The notes below the pieces were generated by a model. That model saw only the letters and a list, made by a program, of their open reading frames with translations, searched no databases and was not told where the DNA came from. From assembly GCA_964036275.1 (NCBI GenBank), contig OZ038434.1, forward strand, positions 39,517,279 through 39,581,278: a stretch of 64,000 nucleotides of DNA, given 5' to 3'. Below are positions 26,901-37,300 of the stretch, one piece after another (position 1 is the first letter of the stretch; every line of letters starts with the position of its first letter). The position numbers and the translations under genes were made by a program. This stretch comes from Litoditis marina. Lineage: Eukaryota > Nematoda > Chromadorea > Rhabditida > Rhabditidae.

Positions 26901-27990
26901 GCGCCATTTCCATCTGGGCAGCAGTGGTTGGCTTCATCGTTATGTTTGTCAGTTTTCTCCGATTCTCATATTTTCGATATTTGGAAACTTTCGATAATTT
27001 TGACCTTTGTTCGATGTATTGTTGTGTTTGTAAGTTTTATCAGTTTTCAATCGTCACACTTTTGCTTTCTTATACTCGTACTTCTCTTACTTTCGACTTT
27101 TGATAATTTCGACTCAACGGGTTGAGAATGGAGAGCGCAACCTTCCTGTATGGTAGTTTATAAGCTGTGGAGAACGACTCAACTACAGGGTTCGCGCTTT
27201 TCAAAAAAAGCCTGTACGGTGTATTTTTCCGTGTCCCGCTGTGTTTGTAGCTTGAACTAGGGGCGGATCGAGATCAAATTACAATTTTTTCTCCTTCTTC
27301 TTTCTTCTTCTCCAGTCCCAGTATAACAAAAAACTCCTATCAGTCTGTGTCTCTTCGCTCTCGCTCTTTATACCCCGCGGTTTTTGTATTGTGAACTAGG
27401 GCGCAGATCGTGATCAAACTACAAATAAGTTTCCCTCCCTTCACCGTTGTTTTTTAGGTATTACAACACTCCCCAATCGGTCTGCGTCTCTCCGTCTACG
27501 AGGAGGAAATGGGAGCAGATCTGAGGGAACACGGACTCAAGGGACAGTTCGTCAAGAACTACGAGGTCGAGAAGAAGATGACGACAGAGTGGGTATAGTT
27601 GAGACCACAGCAGAGTTGTAGTTTGAACTCGATCGTCATGGCTGGGCTGGAGTTTGAATTCGATATACGCCATATTTTACCAAGTTTGAACTAGAGTCAA
27701 CACAACAAACTAATCAAACAATGAACACACCGGTGTATGGCAACAATCTGACAAGATTGAAATCAGGTGAGATCAACATGACTTTGCTACAGTATCTAAA
27801 CTTTTGTAGAACGGCAGCTCGAGTGATGGTTCTAATGATGCGCTGGCGGGCCAAGTCGCGAGTCGGGGCCGCCCGTCGGAAATTGGCCCACGAACGAACG
27901 GAAACGGACGGGGCCGATCCCATATACGGACAAGATTCCGTCAGAAGAAGGACGTCTAGGTCGCAGCTCAGCCCTAGTATTCGGGCGTAG
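20909..27990 (+). CDS. Ammonium transporter (Amt family)
   Basis: Fourteen exons in phase (20909-21007, 21431-21485, 21974-22060, 22210-22328, 22676-22745, 22875-23023, 23283-23400, 23841-23928, 24144-24277, 26119-26216, 26483-26578, 26822-26947, 27458-27588, 27810-27990) give 516 residues, normal for an animal AMT. The ATG follows an acceptor (ccttgcag|A) with no upstream exon, so it is probably trans-spliced. Hallmarks: [11 protein letters not shown] in TM1-2, [17 protein letters not shown], the pore [13 protein letters not shown] (conserved Asp and first pore His), [11 protein letters not shown], and VHIVGAIWG (second pore His). The tail after TM11 is cytosolic and basic. The family moves ammonium across plasma membranes. 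The last intron uses donor GA|gtgggt; reading through it would stop within four codons. Intron 2 houses a tRNA gene and intron 9 a foldback element and a tRNA-like sequence. Confidence 0.93.
21609..21692 (-). tRNA. tRNA-Leu (anticodon CAG)
   Basis: Eighty-four nt, class II. On the minus strand the acceptor stem GTCATTC pairs with GGATGAC plus discriminator A. The D arm has GGCCGAGTGGTCTAAGGC. The anticodon arm is CTGCG-TTCAGGT-CGCAG, giving anticodon CAG. A long variable arm (TCCTCTTCGGAGGG) follows, then the T arm GCAGG-TTCGAAT-CCTGC. Boxes A and B are intact, so it should be transcribed. It sits antisense in intron 2 of the ammonium transporter. No intron in the anticodon loop. Confidence 0.95.
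22088..22195. repeat. GA-rich microsatellite in transporter intron 3
   Basis: Runs of GAGA/GAAA between exons 3 and 4 of the ammonium transporter; the following intron 4 carries the complementary type of tract (CT-rich, about 22345-22505). Confidence 0.85.
24568..25139. mobile_element. 572 bp foldback element with ~120 bp near-identical arms
   Basis: The left arm (24568 to about 24687), beginning 'ataaaaaaacgatgtaaagt', is repeated as its reverse complement at about 25020-25139. The shared core includes 'gggaaataaaaaatctaat'. Identity looks close to complete, so the element or its homogenisation is recent. The spacer carries a fragment of another repeat ('ttccgagttctgctgtgtt', about 24870). 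In transporter intron 9. No protein encoded. Confidence 0.85.
25371..25449 (+). pseudogene. tRNA-like sequence, probably pseudogene or SINE head
   Basis: Good internal promoter boxes are present: box A 'tggctcagtcgg' and box B 'ggttcgaatcc'. An acceptor stem of six pairs out of seven can be drawn (cttcgtg with cacggac). The anticodon arm cannot be folded into a 5 bp stem with a 7-base loop; only ctac/gtag pair around a 6-base loop. I therefore do not assign an anticodon. It lies in transporter intron 9. Confidence 0.5.
25744..25798. repeat. GC-rich short tandem repeat
   Basis: Units of roughly 'ccgcgccacg' repeat between two 'gcggccgcc' blocks in an otherwise AT-rich intron. The composition is unlike the surroundings. 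Confidence 0.7.
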
Positions 27991-28690
27991 TGACCCCAAA
28001 TCACCTTTAATAATATAAGATAGATTGCAGCAAGTTTGAATTCGACTAAAAACCAAGTAAGGTTTCTTAGAAAGCAGGTGAATTCTGCACATCGAACTGT
28101 AAAAGATGTGTTTGTAAATAGGTCCCGTCATGTTTCAGTGTTAATCCGGAAAAGGTACCACTTAGATATTGTCACTCCTTTCATAACTTTGTTTCTCGTA
28201 GAATTGTCCCGATACTGGTAGTTATTTGCTCCTACAAACACATGTTTGTTACAGGTCAACATGGGTATTATCTTTATTAATCTCGAAATAATGTTTTTAA
28301 TTGTATTTTGGTTTGAAACTATATTTTTGGTTGTTGTTGAAACATATAAAGTATTTGAAAAACCCACTACTATTTATGTCTTTTGTTGCTTTCCGATGAA
28401 ACTCGTAACTTATGATGTGCATTGAGATCAAACTACAACTATGCTTTGGTCACTCCCTCGTAAACTCGAACCTTCTTTTTTACTCCGAGAAAAGTTCTAT
28501 TGGAACGGTTCACCTAGATTCATCTTCTTCTTTTTTCAAGAAAAGGTTTATTGGAAATGCAATGAATACGTTTTTATCATGTCTTTTGTTGCTTTTCCGA
28601 TGACAGTCCTTTCGATTCATAATATATTCATCGACTGATGCTATTTCGCACTGTGCGAAATTCGCGGCTGGGGGCGTTTTTCATTCCGAA
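27991..28690. other. Intergenic region, no gene seen
   Basis: AT-rich DNA between the ammonium transporter and the GDE1-like gene. It carries a fragment of the dispersed 'gatcaaactacaac' repeat near 28426. No acceptor clearly marks a trans-splice site for the downstream gene. Confidence 0.5.
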
Positions 28691-31600
28691 ATGCTGACTA
28701 TTTATTGGTTTCTGCTGATTATCTTCACAATATTGGTACTGTCCGCATTTGGCTCAAAGGTAGGTTTTTGAGGTTTCTATGAGAAACTGATTAGGAAAAT
28801 ACATACTAATACGGTAAAATTAGGATAGTCTCACGACGTCTATATTCGAACTCATAATTTTTCTCAGAGTTGGACTTTGAGACTTCTATTCTGTTTTCTT
28901 TCATATTCAGGCCTGGCTAACATGCGAAAACGCTATTTACCAAGCTTTAACTTCGAAATTCTGTTAAAAAAACTTAGTAAGATACATTTATATGCCCACT
29001 TGAAGAGATTATGTACCACAAACTCTGAATTGCAATCAATGAAAAAGAAAAACTATTTTTGCAGTGCGTCCGTGTTATTCTACTCATTCTTCTTCTATTA
29101 CCCCTCTTCGTTCCGTTCGCTTTTGTGGTACTGAAGCACGATGGAAGCAGCAACCAACAGGTATTGGGAGTGAACAAACAATTGTTGTAGTTTGATCTCG
29201 AACCACACACTGATATTCAAACTTCGAGAGAGAAGTAATGGGTACAAACTATGAAACAATGGGTCAGGTTAACGTACACCGTGTAGATCATCTTTCGATG
29301 GAGCGAACCCTGAGAGACTATAGTTCTCATCACTCTTACAGTTCCCCGTCGTTTTCGGAGCGGCGTAGACGAGCATAAAAAATTTACGTTGAAACATTGT
29401 AGAAGAATGAACTGTTCGCCAAGTGGACAGCGGGCCTGGACGCCAGAAACATGACCGGAAAACCGGATGATATTATGGCTGAGGTGAGCAGGATCCTATA
29501 CCAGAGTGAATTGAATAGTCCCGCATGGATGGCATTCTAATGAGGCTTCGTGCACTCGCGCGTTCTTGATTTCTGCTGTGTTTGCTTTGACTGTGTGAGT
29601 GCCTAACAGTACAGAGGAATTACAATTTCTGAGTTATAGGTAGTAGGTTGATCTGCGTGCACGACACAGTTTGCGAATGAGGACTGACGGGATCAAAGTA
29701 CAAACACAGAAGTTCTGACATGTAAATATTTCGAAAATTATCTAAGACATGGTGGAATGACAACAATCATTCACTTCAGATTGTTCACCAATTCAGATAG
29801 TGTCATCAACGTCAATCGGAACAAGAAACCTCCGAAACATTTTATTTCAGGCTCAAAAAGGTGGGGCCAAGTTGGTGGAGTTCCTTGTCGGGATGTCAGA
29901 GAACGATACTTCTCTGGTGGTACTAACACGGAACGGAAGCGGGTTGGTCGACAAGGAGCTATAAGGGGTGCTCGACTCGTTGTAGTGCGCTCACTAAAAA
30001 AAGAGAATATAATGTTTAAAATCATTAGAATAATATATTTCACGATTTAAATAATTAGAGTTACTCATTACACAAAAGTTATAGTTTTAGTAAAAAAAAA
30101 AGTTTCAAATTTCATAAATAAACACTTTTTGGTTTTCAAAAGTTGCATCTTTTCGTCTCTAAATCTCGACGATGCGATATTCTAGTCAGAGGTTGAGACA
30201 TCTTCAGGAGATCCCTCTAAGTAGAATACGAAGAAAATCAAACGAAAGTAAAAGTGAAGAGAAAAAGGTTATACCTGTTTTGTGTGAGAGAGAGGAAGAG
30301 AATATTGTTTAGCAGTATGTTTGTTGTGTTTTGCGACTACTTGCCTCGCTCTTACATATTGAGTTTTGATGTATCTTGACCTTGTAGTTTGCCTTATAGT
30401 TTGATACTCCTACCTTTTTCACCATTTGATTATTTACAGGATTTTTATTGAAACACATCACAACTTTCGTATTCAGACAAATATGTTTTGTTCGAAGACT
30501 GTTGAACCTAGTTACCACCACTGTATGTATAGTTCGTTTCACCAATCAATGTCCTTGTACAGTAATCTGTGAAATATTCGGGAGGCTTTTTTCTAATGAA
30601 TAGATTATTATTCTGGTTTCAAACTTTCCGAGTTTGTAGAAGTAGAGGTAGAAAACACAGTAGCAACGTTTTAAGCCATTCTAAAAACATCAAACTATCT
30701 AATGTAAACCTGGAAGTTTGCGTGGATTACTGTAGAGGGTTATAAGTGCGTGACACCGACTATACTCACTCTCTTATTTCACTTCTGTTTTCACTAGTAT
30801 TTTTCAGAAACGTTTTCTTCCGTTTACTACCTATGTTCTGATTCCTCTCATTTCACGATCGATTTGTTCACTCATCTTTTCTTCAGAAATGTTGGTTCTT
30901 TCGTTGAACACCATTTGAAATCCGTGCTGAAAAAGGCTCAGGACTTGTCTGTGCTGTTGATGTTGGATGTGTCACAATTGAGTAATCTCCAGGTATGAAA
31001 AGCGGTATCACATCACTTTTTAAATCAATTAGAAAAGAAATTTCAAAGTGTAGAAAACATTATCAAATGGATGTTGAAACATACATTAAGGGACGTCTTA
31101 AAACATTTTTCTCTTATTCTGAGAAATGGGATGTTATATCTCAAACCGTGGAAACTCTCGTAGTGGGTCGAGAACTAATATATATGTCTATCAATCTACC
31201 TCTTTGAGCTAGTTATCGAGAATGAACTAATATGGATGATTAAAAAAAACAATATATAGTAATAATAGAATCGTCATTAAGGATCGCGTCGCTCTCATCG
31301 AGTTACTGAAGGCGGAAAAGCTACTGTCCACTACAGTAGTCAGTACCGATTCGGTGGTGTCCCTGTACTCCATGAGACAGGCAGATGATGACGTCATAAC
31401 AGGTGGGTAAGGGGATGGAAACATGTTTGTATACTAGAAGAAAATTGAATAGTTACGTAAAATTGACATTCTAGGGAGGCATCGTGACTTCGTCATTGCA
31501 CGTTCCGAGTTCTGCTGTGTTCACCATGATTCATGTGACTGTGCAATTGTGACTAACAGTATAGTGTGATACCAATGGAGTTCTGTCCTATTTGGAAAAC

Positions 31601-33104
31601 TATAGCGCGTACGGAATTCAAACTACAATTGAAATTTGGTCATTTGATATAAGGAATGGGCAAATGTTTGTAGTTCGAGCTGTAGTCAACCGGTGAATAC
31701 CAGCTCTCAAATGGGGCAAATTCTTCACGAAGCAGTTGGCGATGAGAAACCGAACCGCTTGTCTACTAAAACCGGCACGGTCCACACTCCACGCGCTTTT
31801 TGGGTCAATTAAGTTATCTATATTGGGTGCTAAATTTATAAACTTTTTTCTCTCGCCGGAATCGAACCCGTGAGCAAAATATTCGTAGCAGGGCGCTGAC
31901 CACTGCGCTATCAATGCACATAAAGGGCAAGCTTTGGAATCAAAGACATGTGTGCGTACACAGTGGAAAGTGATATATACAGTACCCTCCCTCCTTTCCG
32001 TTGGCGACGACTACATGGTGGATTTAATGATTAAAATACAACGAATGCTTGGTCACTCCCTAGTTAACTGGTTGTAGTCTGTCAGGCTTCGACTGGAGAA
32101 TGCGTCCAGGAAAAGCGTCGAACCTGTGGGACCGGGAGCTGGATCAGGCCACCAGAGATGTACTCTGGGCCCTAGTCAGGTAAGATACGAAAATAGTGCC
32201 CAAACAGACCGTGACCGCATAAACAGAGAGTCTTCCCTGTGAAACTGGTTCTACTAGTACGTCGGGAGCTGAAGACATTGGACACATCAAAACATTTGAG
32301 TTACATGTACTGCTTGTCGTCAAGTGTGAAGAGATAACAAAACCCATATTCTGGTTTCTATTCCAGGGTTGGCTGATATTCGTTAATTGTTTGAGGAACA
32401 TGATGTAATTTATTATGTGAATGCAAATGTTAAAGTGACTGGAAACTATCCTGACTATCTTCAGAAACCTAGCGTTGCCGAAGTTTCTCGGAGTGGACAT
32501 ATTACTGGCATCCTACACAAACATCGACAGGTAAGAATTATTGATGATTCGGTAAATTATCGTTTTTCGCTATTGGTAACTCTAGAACAACGTCTACTGA
32601 GCGTGTTAGGAGCTGAGCTTTCTAGAGTCTTTTGAAACTGCGTCTAGATCGTTTGGGAAAAACCTTGAGGGCAGTCAAAAAAAACACCATCTCGAAACGT
32701 CTTCATGTGAACTAATCAAACTTGAAACTCCTGAACTTTCGATTATCAGAAAAGTAATAAACCTTTGCAGTGAATTAGTGGACGCCGCCAAGAAAGATCA
32801 CACAAACCCACAGTAATCCTGACGTGAACAGACTGAAAAAAACTCCAGTTCTACAGTAAATGTCCAGATTATAATAACTACTATGTATTTTAAAAGTATG
32901 AATTTGAAAAATAAAACTTTCAGTCAGTTCGTAGATGCCGCTAAAAAGGAGCACATCCACATCGCCGTGCGAAACGCAACCACGAAATCCGTGCAGGACT
33001 TCTTCTTCGGAGACCTCAAACTGCCGTTCCTCAACCAACTTCCATCGAGCACTGCAAAGGAAACCGGAAAGGAACCCCGATCCAGAAGTCAAATGGACCC
33101 CTAA
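28691..33104 (+). CDS. GDE1/MIR16-like membrane protein, GDPD catalytic residues apparently lost
   Basis: Nine exons in phase (28691-28759, 29065-29160, 29403-29483, 29851-29942, 30887-30992, 31282-31402, 32086-32179, 32465-32530, 32924-33104) give 301 residues. Two hydrophobic N-terminal segments (MLTIYWFLLIIFTILVLSAF and VILLILLLLPLFVPFAFVVL) suggest membrane anchoring. Similarity to glycerophosphodiester phosphodiesterase GDE1 is clearest in VVSLYSMRQADDDVITGFDW, matching the human region around YKMRQTDRDVITAL, and in the C-terminal TNIDSQFVDAAKKEHIHIAV. The region that should hold HRG, ExD and HD reads DARNMTGKPDDIMAEAQKGG, AKLVEFLVGM and VVLTRNGSG: the glutamate survives, the histidines and aspartate do not. 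The protein is also short by about 30-40 residues there, so a missed exon is possible. Donor of exon 4 is GG|gttggt. Likely a pseudoenzyme. Confidence 0.7.
31791..31925 (-). pseudogene. tRNA-derived sequence in GDE1-like intron 6
   Basis: On the minus strand, 'tagcgcagtggtcagcgc' (box A region) is followed after about 30 bases by 'gggttcgattcc' (box B). The acceptor ends do not pair and the anticodon arm is irregular, so this is a tRNA pseudogene or the head of a SINE. Confidence 0.45.
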
Positions 33105-34346
33105 ACACTTGAAATAACGTTGATTTCCATAAAATGTGTTGTATTGTTCCATTCAACTTTGAAACAATTTTTTATTGAATGAACTAGAATTGTTTGTTTG
33201 TAGTTTGATTCTGTTAAAGACTACTGTCTTGAAATCGATTCTGTGCATGATAATTCGTTTGGAGATCTTCAACTGTCATTGAGAACAGGGGGGGAAAACG
33301 GAAAGGAACCTAGATCTGAAAGATAAACGGATCCTTGAAAGAAGAAAGACTTGGAATAATGCTGGACTATTTATGAAATTGTGTTCTATTTCAAGTGATA
33401 CACAAATGAGTAAGCGATTTTAATCTCTGAGCGCTAGATTTACGAATGACTCACGGACGTGATTTTCAGTGTTTACTATAGTTCGTTTCATTCCCACTGA
33501 GGCCCATTGGCATCATGCCAAGAATTTTTGGCTGTCTATTTCTTAGAGTAAACATGAGTATTCTAAATAAATTTTTTGTTCACATGTTCTTAGGAAACTG
33601 AACAATCGCTAATAGCAATTTGCAGTTTCTCGAAAAACTAAAAAATGGTCAAAAATTGACGTGAATATTCGTTGGCACGCTGCCAAGTCTCAGTGGGAAT
33701 GACCGCAACTATACCTGCAATTCCCATTTTAGACCTGCCATTTCCAAGAAGTTGAAAAGCTTCGTGTGTATCCACTTTGGTTATATCGTTTCGAAGACAA
33801 TTGTTCCAGTTTTCGAAGAATCAAAATGTATGTTACGCTATTTGTCCATTTCAAATGGGATCTGGTGAAATGCTTCTAATAGACATGTACTCAGTAAAGA
33901 TGTGTAGCCGAAGGTCGGGAAACCTTGCAGATCCAGCTCCCAAACTAGGTTTTATCAGTTTATTGCATAACTAAATGAGTAAAGCTTGAAGGGAAATGGA
34001 AAGAGTGAGAGGAACAAAAAATCTTAGATATGGGTCAAAATGAATAGATGTTCTGAGGTTGATAGTGTGAAATAATAGTTAATGGATTTCGGGAGAGAAC
34101 ATAATATCAAACTAAGTGATAGTAAGGTGAAATACTTGTTAGAATCTTGGAATTTTTACAAATAACTTTTCTATTTTGATAGTGAGTACATACATCTGTT
34201 GTGCACAATGGTGAAGACTGTAGGAAAAACAGTTGTAGGAACAAGTTGAATCTAAAATTAAATATGGACAATTAAATATGGATCGATACACGAAATAGAG
34301 ACAATATCGATTAATCACTTATTGATTGAGGCGTAGGTCAAAATAT
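33105..34346. other. Intergenic region with a decayed copy of the upstream gene's last exon
   Basis: From about 33255 to 33400 the text ('tttggagatcttcaactg', 'aaaacggaaaggaacctaga') follows the last GDE1-like exon ('ttcggagacctcaaactg', 'aaaccggaaaggaacc') and its 3' UTR, with many changes and an early stop. The remainder shows no gene. It separates the convergent GDE1-like and KCTD genes. Confidence 0.55.
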
Positions 34347-37300
34347 CTATCGCTTGAATCCATTATAGTACATGCTCTGCGATATTTGGTTGACGGTGTT
34401 TTTGAGAGACGTGAAATTGTCTTCTGATTCCTCCTTCTTCTTCTCCTCGTAACGAAGAGATTCGGTGACGATGCGACGGAGACCTTCTAGACCGAAGAAC
34501 TCAGATTCACGCTGGAAGAAGAAATTTCAGGGATTAACCATTAACCCGGATCGATACTCGAACCGAAACCATATATAAGTGAGTTATTGATTATTAGAGG
34601 GATCAATAAAACAGTTTCTTCTTTTCATTTATCTGTTTGGTTTTTATGGAAATTCTTGAATTATGGCTTGTTTAGAGATCAGAATACAACGATGAACTGG
34701 TCAGGCTCTATGTTGAATTATTTTTTTGAGTTTTGTCTGGCCTATATTGTAATTAACAAACTTTTAATTAATAAGAATGATAAATACCAATATTTGTCTC
34801 AACAAGTAGACATCTTCGGGTAGAACCATCTTCTTTCCGTCCCTCATGTACTGTAGCACATAGGAAAATAGGTCGCCGTCACGGTTCACAAATATAGCAT
34901 GTTGGGCGTCTTCCTGGAAAGTATTGATGTAATTATTCGTCGAATTATTCAATTCCTATACTAAATAAGGTTTTTTTAGTGAAGGCCTAGAATCGAGAAT
35001 GATAGTACTACATTTTTATGTGACAACCCCCCCCCCCCTCAAAGGTGAACTTCCTTCTTGCTCGACATAAATAGTAACAGACTAGTATTGTAATAATTTA
35101 ATTTAAGAATTGCATGTATTTCTATAAATTTGATTAATGGGTTGATGGCACTATTGACTGAAACTTTTTTTCCGATTTTCTCGGTTTTTCTTTTTCTGCT
35201 CAACTGCTTTTGTTTAATACGTGTTTCATAGCAGTTTTGCACTGTACTACTGAATCAGACAAAGGGATAACTGTCTGAATCATACTAGTACTATTGACGG
35301 TTTGGTCGCTTTTGATTGTATTCTTTTTATTTACAGCGCAATATAAACAGTGATAAGACCACGTCACGCATAGTTGCCGAATAGAAAACAGTACTTGATG
35401 ATTCATAGGCGCACAAATATGTGGGGATTCGGGAAATGCAAAGATATTTCCGGTTTATTGAAGTATTATTGAAAACATATTTTATCTATATTATGTCCTA
35501 TTTCTTGCTTATATTGGGGAGCTTCATTTCGAAAAATGCAATGTGAAAAGTGCGATTTACGTGAATTCTGAATACATTACACTACAGCCTCAACGTTTCT
35601 GGGGTTTTCATACGTGTATTGCATCCTACGTGTATTCTATACGTCATCTATACGTGTATTGCAATTGCCCAATTTAGTTTTAATAATAATAATATAAAAC
35701 ATGTGCTTACTGTTTCATATTTTGACTGACCACGAAGTTCCTGTGATACAGCAGAACCTTGCCGGAAGTTTCATCAATTCGAACGAAATGCGAAAAATGA
35801 GCACTCTTGCTACGGGCCAACGTCTCATAGAAGGTAGAGTAACTGAAAGGTTTTAATATTAATACTGATATTATACTGTTCTAATATTATATGTGTGCAA
35901 TAAAAGTACTTTCGTGTTGTGATTATCTGACTCGATATTTTCTTGATTCCTTTTGTTGAAAAGGTATAAAAAAAAGTTTCACAGATCCGTTTGGGCTTTC
36001 ACTCGCCTCATTGTGAGGATCATGGGGGTTAGGGGTCGACTAAGTCTAGGAGAAGCAGGTAGATACAATGACCAATCTTCTGTGTTTGTAGTTTGATTCT
36101 CTTGCGTTTTTGAAGATTACAATGTTCCTGATCAAACTACAGGATTAATCAAACTACAAAATTGGGTCATTCCCTGTACTTACCGTTTTCCTCCCACGTT
36201 CAAGTGGACAATGTCGCTGGAGTGATGAGCTGACACGTCCTGGAGACTCTGGAATAATAACATTAATTATTATTTTATTATTTCGACAGTAAGGAATGAA
36301 AATATTATTCTCTTTAATGTCCTCGGTTTTGTATGGTTCGGTTCTTTAGATGTTTTAAACGCGTTTTCTTTGTTATTAGTTTTTTTCTGAGTTTCCGGAA
36401 GAAGTGGGGTGTGGAGAGCCAATTATGGGTTTGGCCCAAACCAACTCGGTTCTAAGCTTATTTTACTACTTTGGAAACTGTGGACATTAATGCATTAATC
36501 AATATACGTGAATCGTCATGATGTGTATACTTTTTGGTGTGTTTCACGTGACTCATAATTCTGCTGAGTGAACAATCGCTCAACGATGATTAAACAAAAT
36601 GTATACAATCGAATGAGCTCATTCAATGGGAGACACATCATCATTATTGATTCAACTACTTGTATTCGTAACCTTGTATAACGTTAATCAGTTGCACAAT
36701 CACGGACCACAGCAGAAATGTGCAACGTGCAACGATAAAATGCACGGTGCCTCACTAGAATGCCAATTTTACGTGACTATCAGTTTACTTCTAGTATATT
36801 GGGCTAGCTAGCTTTAAACTCCCCAGTTTGAATCCGAGCCTATGAAAGAACTACTCGAATACGCACAAATAACAAAAAGGGAAACTTGATAGGATATATG
36901 AATATAAAGTTAATAAATAAAATATAACTTGATTAACGAACCACGGTGAAAGTGGGATGTTCGGAGAGGGTGGGCATCCTGGGTGGAAATTGCTACAACT
37001 ATTCGCCTCTCTTATCTCACCGAATGGATGGTTATCAACACATTTTATGCCATAATCCACGCAATTTCCTATTTGCACAGAAATGACTAGCGACCTGTTT
37101 GCTAGTTTCATTCACAAACTTTTTATAAGAAAAAGGTACCGGCGAAAATCAATTCGTTTTCAGTTCTGAAAAAAAAAACTATAAATCATACCGTACAGCA
37201 CTGTAGTTAGAGCACAGAGCTACGTGTTGCTACTTTCATTGACGAAGTGCTCATAAGAAGAGGGTGGGAATGTGAAATTTAGAGTGGTATTCGCTAATTT

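Noticed and set aside
27589..27600. Stop of the ammonium transporter at TGGGTATAG
   Set aside because: A donor at GA|gtgggt joins in phase to a 60-codon exon whose basic tail resembles AMT C-termini, which is the better model.
31618..31914. 98-residue minus-strand frame
   Set aside because: Overlaps the tRNA-derived sequence and repeat DNA within an intron.
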